Positions 60,673-64,000 of a stretch of DNA of 64,000 nucleotides are shown here, in pieces. How positions within the stretch are numbered: position 1 is the stretch's first letter; the number at the start of each line of letters is the position of its first letter. The stretch is taken from contig NZ_JAJBBR010000012.1 of NCBI RefSeq assembly GCF_020532555.1, forward strand, positions 1-64,000, written 5' to 3'. The notes under the pieces were generated by a model. That model did no database searches. It saw nothing but the letters and a program-made list of their open reading frames with translations, and was not told the origin of the DNA. Made by a program: the position numbers and the translations under genes. The stretch comes from Microvirga lenta. Lineage in GTDB: Bacteria; Pseudomonadota; Alphaproteobacteria; Rhizobiales; Beijerinckiaceae.

Positions 60673-61302
60673 ATGTCCACAGCTCTCGTCATCACCAGCA
60701 GCGCGCTCGGAGAGGTCTCCGTCTCCAGCCAACTCGTCGAGGAAACCGTCGCCCGCCTGCGCTCGCACGATCCCGCCCTTCACGTCATCGCCCGGGATCT
60801 CGGACGCGATCCCATTCCGCACCTGACCACCGACTCGGCGACGGCGCTGCGCGGCGGGGAACCCGTCAACGAAGCCCAGGTAGCCGCCCGTACCCTGTCG
60901 GACGGGCTGATCGCCGAGCTCAAGGCCGCCGATACGCTCATCATCGGAGCGCCCATGTACAACTTCGGCATTCCGTCGACGTTGAAGGCCTGGTTCGACC
61001 ACGTGCTGCGGGCTGGCATCACGTTCAGCTACAGCGAGAGCGGCCCCGAGGGCCTTCTCAAGGGCAAGCACGCCCTTGTCGTCGAGAGCCGCGGCGGGCT
61101 CTACAGCGAGGGACCCGCGCGGGTGATGGACTCGCAGGAGCCCCATCTTCGCAATCTTCTCGCGTTCATGGGCATCACCGACGTGACCTTCCTGCGGGCA
61201 GAGAAGCTGGCCTTCGGACCGGAAGCCCGCGAGCAGGCCATCGAGGGCGTGCGCCGGCAGATCAGCGACACCATCGGCGAGGCCTGCCGCAAGGCGGCCT
61301 AA
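60673..61302 (+). CDS. azoR: FMN-dependent NADH-azoreductase
   Basis: The 209 residues have the flavodoxin-like AzoR fold: SSALGEVSVSSQLVEETVARL at the phosphate-binding start, APMYNFGIPSTLKAWFDHVLRAG (the FMN-contacting MYNF loop) and ESRGGLYSEGP. It reduces quinones or azo compounds with NADH. The ATG at 60673 follows GGAGGA. It is divergent from a LysR gene, the common arrangement for oxidative or electrophile response. Confidence 0.95.
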   Translation: MSTALVITSSALGEVSVSSQLVEETVARLRSHDPALHVIARDLGRDPIPHLTTDSATALRGGEPVNEAQVAARTLSDGLIAELKAADTLIIGAPMYNFGIPSTLKAWFDHVLRAGITFSYSESGPEGLLKGKHALVVESRGGLYSEGPARVMDSQEPHLRNLLAFMGITDVTFLRAEKLAFGPEAREQAIEGVRRQISDTIGEACRKAA

Positions 61303-61582
61303 CCGGCATGGGGCAAATTTGCCCATCGTCACCGGCGCTCCGCAGCTTTCCATGTGGGATCGCGCCATGACCTGGATCGAGCATGCACCATGGAACAAAT
61401 AACCTCGGCCGTAGGGGCAGAACACGAGACCGGCCCTCGGTGGCATGCACAGCAGCACGGCCTTGCCCGAAGCCCTCATCCGCGCGAGGCCGTGCTGCCC
61501 GTCCGAGGTGCCGAGTGCATCCCGGGCAGGATGAGGCAGACAGTGCGTATAAGTCGGGCATCAGCGGCTCTGGCGCCAGCGG

Positions 61583-61912
61583 AGAGGTCGCCCCCGGCAC
61601 CGGGCCCGTATGCATCCTGATCGTCGATACCGACGCGAGGCTCGCGAACAGCCTCGTCCATGCTCACCGCAGGGACGGATACGACGTGGTGACCGCCTCC
61701 TCCGGCGAACAGGCGTTTCGCCCTCTGCGCGACCGGCGGCGCCTGATCGGCTAGCTCTACACCCGGGCGGCCCAGCCTGGCCTGAGCGACGGCTGGTTCC
61801 CGGCCGAGCAGCATCTCGACAACCCTCCTGACAGGCCTGCGATCCTCGGCGCGCGAAAGGCCACGCTCTCAGCGCGAGGCGACATCCGGAGACGGGTTAT
61901 GAAACCCCTAGG
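61583..61912 (+). pseudogene. Receiver-domain protein, broken
   Basis: The open part reads CILIVDTDARLANSLVHAHRRDGYDVVTASSGEQAFRPL, then a stop at 61752-61754. The same frame continues LYTRAAQPGLSDGWFPAEQHLDNPPDRPAILGARKATLSARGDI. This is a CheY-like protein of the same type as the one at 14630 (ETDANLRELI, PGEVDGWEVG). The phospho-acceptor Asp is missing here as well. Confidence 0.7.
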
Positions 61913-61956
61913 CGCCTGCCGTGACGAGGGGACAGGCTGCTCGCTCGGGGCATCCG

Positions 61957-63000
61957 CTACGTCACGACCGTTGCCTGCCGATAGCCATCAACCACCTGCG
62001 CCAGTGCCGAGAGCGCCATCGTGACGGGATCGCGCGCCGACGGTATCAGGCCGAGCGGCGCAACGATGCGTGCGAGCGCCTCTTCCGGCAGCCCGCGTTC
62101 GCGCAGTATCGCCACCCGATTGGCGTGCGTCCGTCGGCTTCCCATCGCACCGATGAAGAACCAGGGCTGAGTCAGCGCCTCCTCCAGAAGTGACATCTCC
62201 CGGGCATGGTCGTGGAACAGGAACACGACGGCGCTCCACGGATCGGCGCGCAGATCTGGCGGAGGCCGCGAGTGCGTGAGGAGGTTCGCGCGGGCGCCCA
62301 TCGTCGTGGCCAGCGCCAGCAGCCGCTCGTCAGGTGATAGGACAGTTGGAGCGATGCCGCAGGTCAGGGCAAGCCGGACCAGCGCGAGGCTCTCCGCTCC
62401 GTGCCCGACGATGACAAGCCTCAACGGCGGCGCGTACCAGGAAATGAACGTCTCTCCCTGCCAGCCCGGCGTCTGCCAGCCGGGTACCTGCCGGGCCAAG
62501 CCAGGGAGGATGCATAAGCCGCCTGCCCTGACCTGCGCGAGGACCAGCGGCTGCCGCCCCTCGAGACAGGCAACGGCCTCCCGGATCTCGCCCGGATCGG
62601 GATTGGGTTGGAACAGAAGATCCACGCCGCCGCCGCACGGGAGCCTGATGTCGATGTAAGGTGAGCCGGCACCGTAGCGCACCTGCCGGGGCTGCCCCTC
62701 CCGGATCGCCTCCCGTGCCTCGGCAACGACGGCTGCCTCGATACAGCCGCCTGAGAGCGAGCCGGCGACACCGCCGTCCGCCGCCACGCCCATCAGCGTC
62801 CCGATCGGCCGGGATGACGAGCCGATGAGGCCGGTGATTGTCACCAGGGCAACCTGCCCCCCCCGCTGCCTCGCTTCCATGACGAACCGCAGGACATCGA
62901 GTGGGGTCTCGGCGTCGGCAGCCGCCCGCGGTCCGGGGATCCCGACGGGCTGGTCATCGACCCGAATGGCAGGAGCGCATTGCAGCATCTTTTGTCCCAT
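61957..63000 (-). CDS. xdhC: XdhC/CoxI-family molybdenum hydroxylase maturation protein
   Basis: The 347 residues have the XdhC N-terminal domain (GGQVALVTITGLIGSSSRPIGTLMGVAADGGVAGSLSGGCIEAAVV) and the C-terminal Rossmann domain (LRLVIVGHGAESLALVRLALTCG, FFIGAMGSRRTHANRVAILRERG). XdhC loads and sulfurates the molybdenum cofactor for xanthine-dehydrogenase-type enzymes. It is encoded downstream of the molybdenum-binding subunit gene and 58 bp from it. Confidence 0.93.
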   Translation of the reverse strand: MGQKMLQCAPAIRVDDQPVGIPGPRAAADAETPLDVLRFVMEARQRGGQVALVTITGLIGSSSRPIGTLMGVAADGGVAGSLSGGCIEAAVVAEAREAIREGQPRQVRYGAGSPYIDIRLPCGGGVDLLFQPNPDPGEIREAVACLEGRQPLVLAQVRAGGLCILPGLARQVPGWQTPGWQGETFISWYAPPLRLVIVGHGAESLALVRLALTCGIAPTVLSPDERLLALATTMGARANLLTHSRPPPDLRADPWSAVVFLFHDHAREMSLLEEALTQPWFFIGAMGSRRTHANRVAILRERGLPEEALARIVAPLGLIPSARDPVTMALSALAQVVDGYRQATVVT

Positions 63001-63058
63001 TCCTTGAGCAGGCCGCCTGTACCCTGGACCCTGCCACGACTCATCGCCACTTGCCGCC

Positions 63059-64000
63059 TCAAGCGGTCAGAAGGTCCTCAATGCGGATCGGCAGGTGACG
63101 CACACGTTTGCCCGTGGCGTGATAGATCGCATTTGCGATTGCGGGGGCCATTCCGACGAGGGCGATCTCACCCAGGCCCTTCACCCCGAGCGTGTTGACG
63201 TGCGGATCGTTCTCGTCGACGAACAGCGCCTCGAGCTGCCCGATGTCCAGGTTCACCGGCATGAGGTAGTCGGCCATGTGGGCATTGACCGGACGTCCGT
63301 CGCGCGCATCGAGGGCCGTCTGCTCCATCAGGGCCATACCGATCCCGCCGATCATGCCGCCGGTGCACTGGCTTGAGGCCAGGAGCGGGTTGACAATACG
63401 GCCCGCCCCATAGGCGCCGAGGGCCCGACGCACCCGGATCGTGCCGACGTCCGGGTCGATAGCCACCTCCGCGAACACGGCCCCGAACGAGTGCATCGAG
63501 TAGCGCCGGGCAGCCTCGGGATCACGGTAGTTGGAAGCATGGGCTTCGATGGGCTGCCCGCTGCCCGCGAGGATGTCGCGATAGGACTGCCCCGCGGAGG
63601 CGTCCCCAAGGCGGCGTACGCTTCCGCCGATCCACTCGACGCCCTCCAGGGCCGCGCCGAACACCGGGGAACGCTGGTCAGCGATTGCACGCCGCGCGAC
63701 CTCGTCCCGCGCGGCGAGGCAGGCGGCACAGACCGCCGAGCCGACCGAGGCCATCGTCATGGAGCCGCCATGCGGTGGCGCGGGCGGGAAGTCCGAGCGT
63801 CCGATGCTGACGCGCACCTGTTCGACGGGGATCCCGAGCGTCTCGGCCGCCACCTGCGTCATCGACGTGTAGGTGCCCGGTCCCATGTCGCTTGCCGCGA
63901 CCTCGACCGCGGCGGTGCCGTCCGCATGCAGCCGGACCCGGGCACTCGTGGGGAGGTACCACACCGGGTACGTAGCTGAGGCGACACCCATCCCAACCAG
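63059..64000 (-). CDS. Xanthine dehydrogenase-family molybdenum-binding subunit (partial, runs off the right edge)
   Basis: The C-terminal 310 or so residues are present. They include VEVAASDMGPGTYTSMTQVAAETLGIP, GSMTMASVGSAVCAA, and near the end NTLGVKGLGEIALVGMAPAIANAIYHATGKRVRHLPI. The GVKGLGEI segment carries the catalytic Glu of the molybdenum hydroxylases. The N-terminal two thirds lie outside the window. The substrate cannot be told. With xdhC downstream it belongs to an aldehyde or purine oxidation operon. Confidence 0.92.
   Translation of the reverse strand: MVGMGVASATYPVWYLPTSARVRLHADGTAAVEVAASDMGPGTYTSMTQVAAETLGIPVEQVRVSIGRSDFPPAPPHGGSMTMASVGSAVCAACLAARDEVARRAIADQRSPVFGAALEGVEWIGGSVRRLGDASAGQSYRDILAGSGQPIEAHASNYRDPEAARRYSMHSFGAVFAEVAIDPDVGTIRVRRALGAYGAGRIVNPLLASSQCTGGMIGGIGMALMEQTALDARDGRPVNAHMADYLMPVNLDIGQLEALFVDENDPHVNTLGVKGLGEIALVGMAPAIANAIYHATGKRVRHLPIRIEDLLTA

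Overview
The window is GC-rich DNA from an alphaproteobacterium. The Hyphomicrobiales/Methylobacteriaceae type (Microvirga, Methylobacterium or Bosea-like) fits best. Reasons: ExoD, DUF1206, DUF2076, DUF6894 and PRC-barrel stress proteins, HWE-family histidine kinases, a QsuD-like quinate/shikimate dehydrogenase, and many IS1182, IS630 and IS110-class insertion sequences. The genus is an inference; no rRNA gene is present to settle it.

Layout. 0.5-4.1 kb: core-like membrane genes (FUSC exporter, DUF1206 protein, ClC chloride channel with CBS domains). 4.35-11 kb: an integrated element next to a 3' fragment of tRNA-Lys. It carries a P4-type integrase, an AlpA-like DNA-binding protein, a prim-pol/PriCT-2/DUF3987 replication protein, and a non-coding tract with two families of short repeats, one of them a helically phased 10-bp array, that look like a replication origin. 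11-14 kb: a scrap heap of mobile DNA (Tn3 transposase fragment, an IS1182-like transposase fragment running in frame into a ParD antitoxin, an IS110 transposase). 14.2-23.2 kb: a co-oriented envelope-stress and ion-homeostasis block (receiver protein without its Asp, ECF sigma, anti-sigma, Bax-inhibitor-1 family, DUF2076, PRC-barrel, ExoD, CNNM/HlyC-like, TerC, ZIP transporter).

23.2-36.4 kb: an accessory archipelago. It holds a broken chrA beside an intact IS1182-family element, a cold-shock gene with a strong 5' UTR hairpin, many small stress-type or uncharacterised proteins (some in overlapping pairs), a Crp/Fnr regulator, an IS630 with a probable programmed frameshift, and several pseudogenes (cyclase, MarR, DUF2188, ABM-domain). 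36.9-47.8 kb: signalling genes (class III adenylate cyclase, HWE kinase, receiver, 1006-residue hybrid kinase), an IS630 interrupted by an IS1111-type element, and a LysR pseudogene containing an 11-bp tandem repeat.

48.3-56.0 kb: a coherent quinate/shikimate catabolic cluster. Two tandem GntR/FCD regulators and a QuiC-type 3-dehydroshikimate dehydratase run leftward. A TRAP transporter, a type II dehydroquinase and an NAD-type quinate/shikimate dehydrogenase run rightward. Together they would import quinate/shikimate and convert it to protocatechuate. No pca ring-cleavage genes are visible. The cluster is bracketed by two direct copies of a diverged 103-bp repeat. 56.3-64 kb: a cNMP-binding/FAD oxidoreductase coupled to a UBP zinc finger, an AraC regulator, a LysR-azoR divergent pair, a broken receiver gene, and an XdhC plus molybdenum hydroxylase pair that runs off the right edge.
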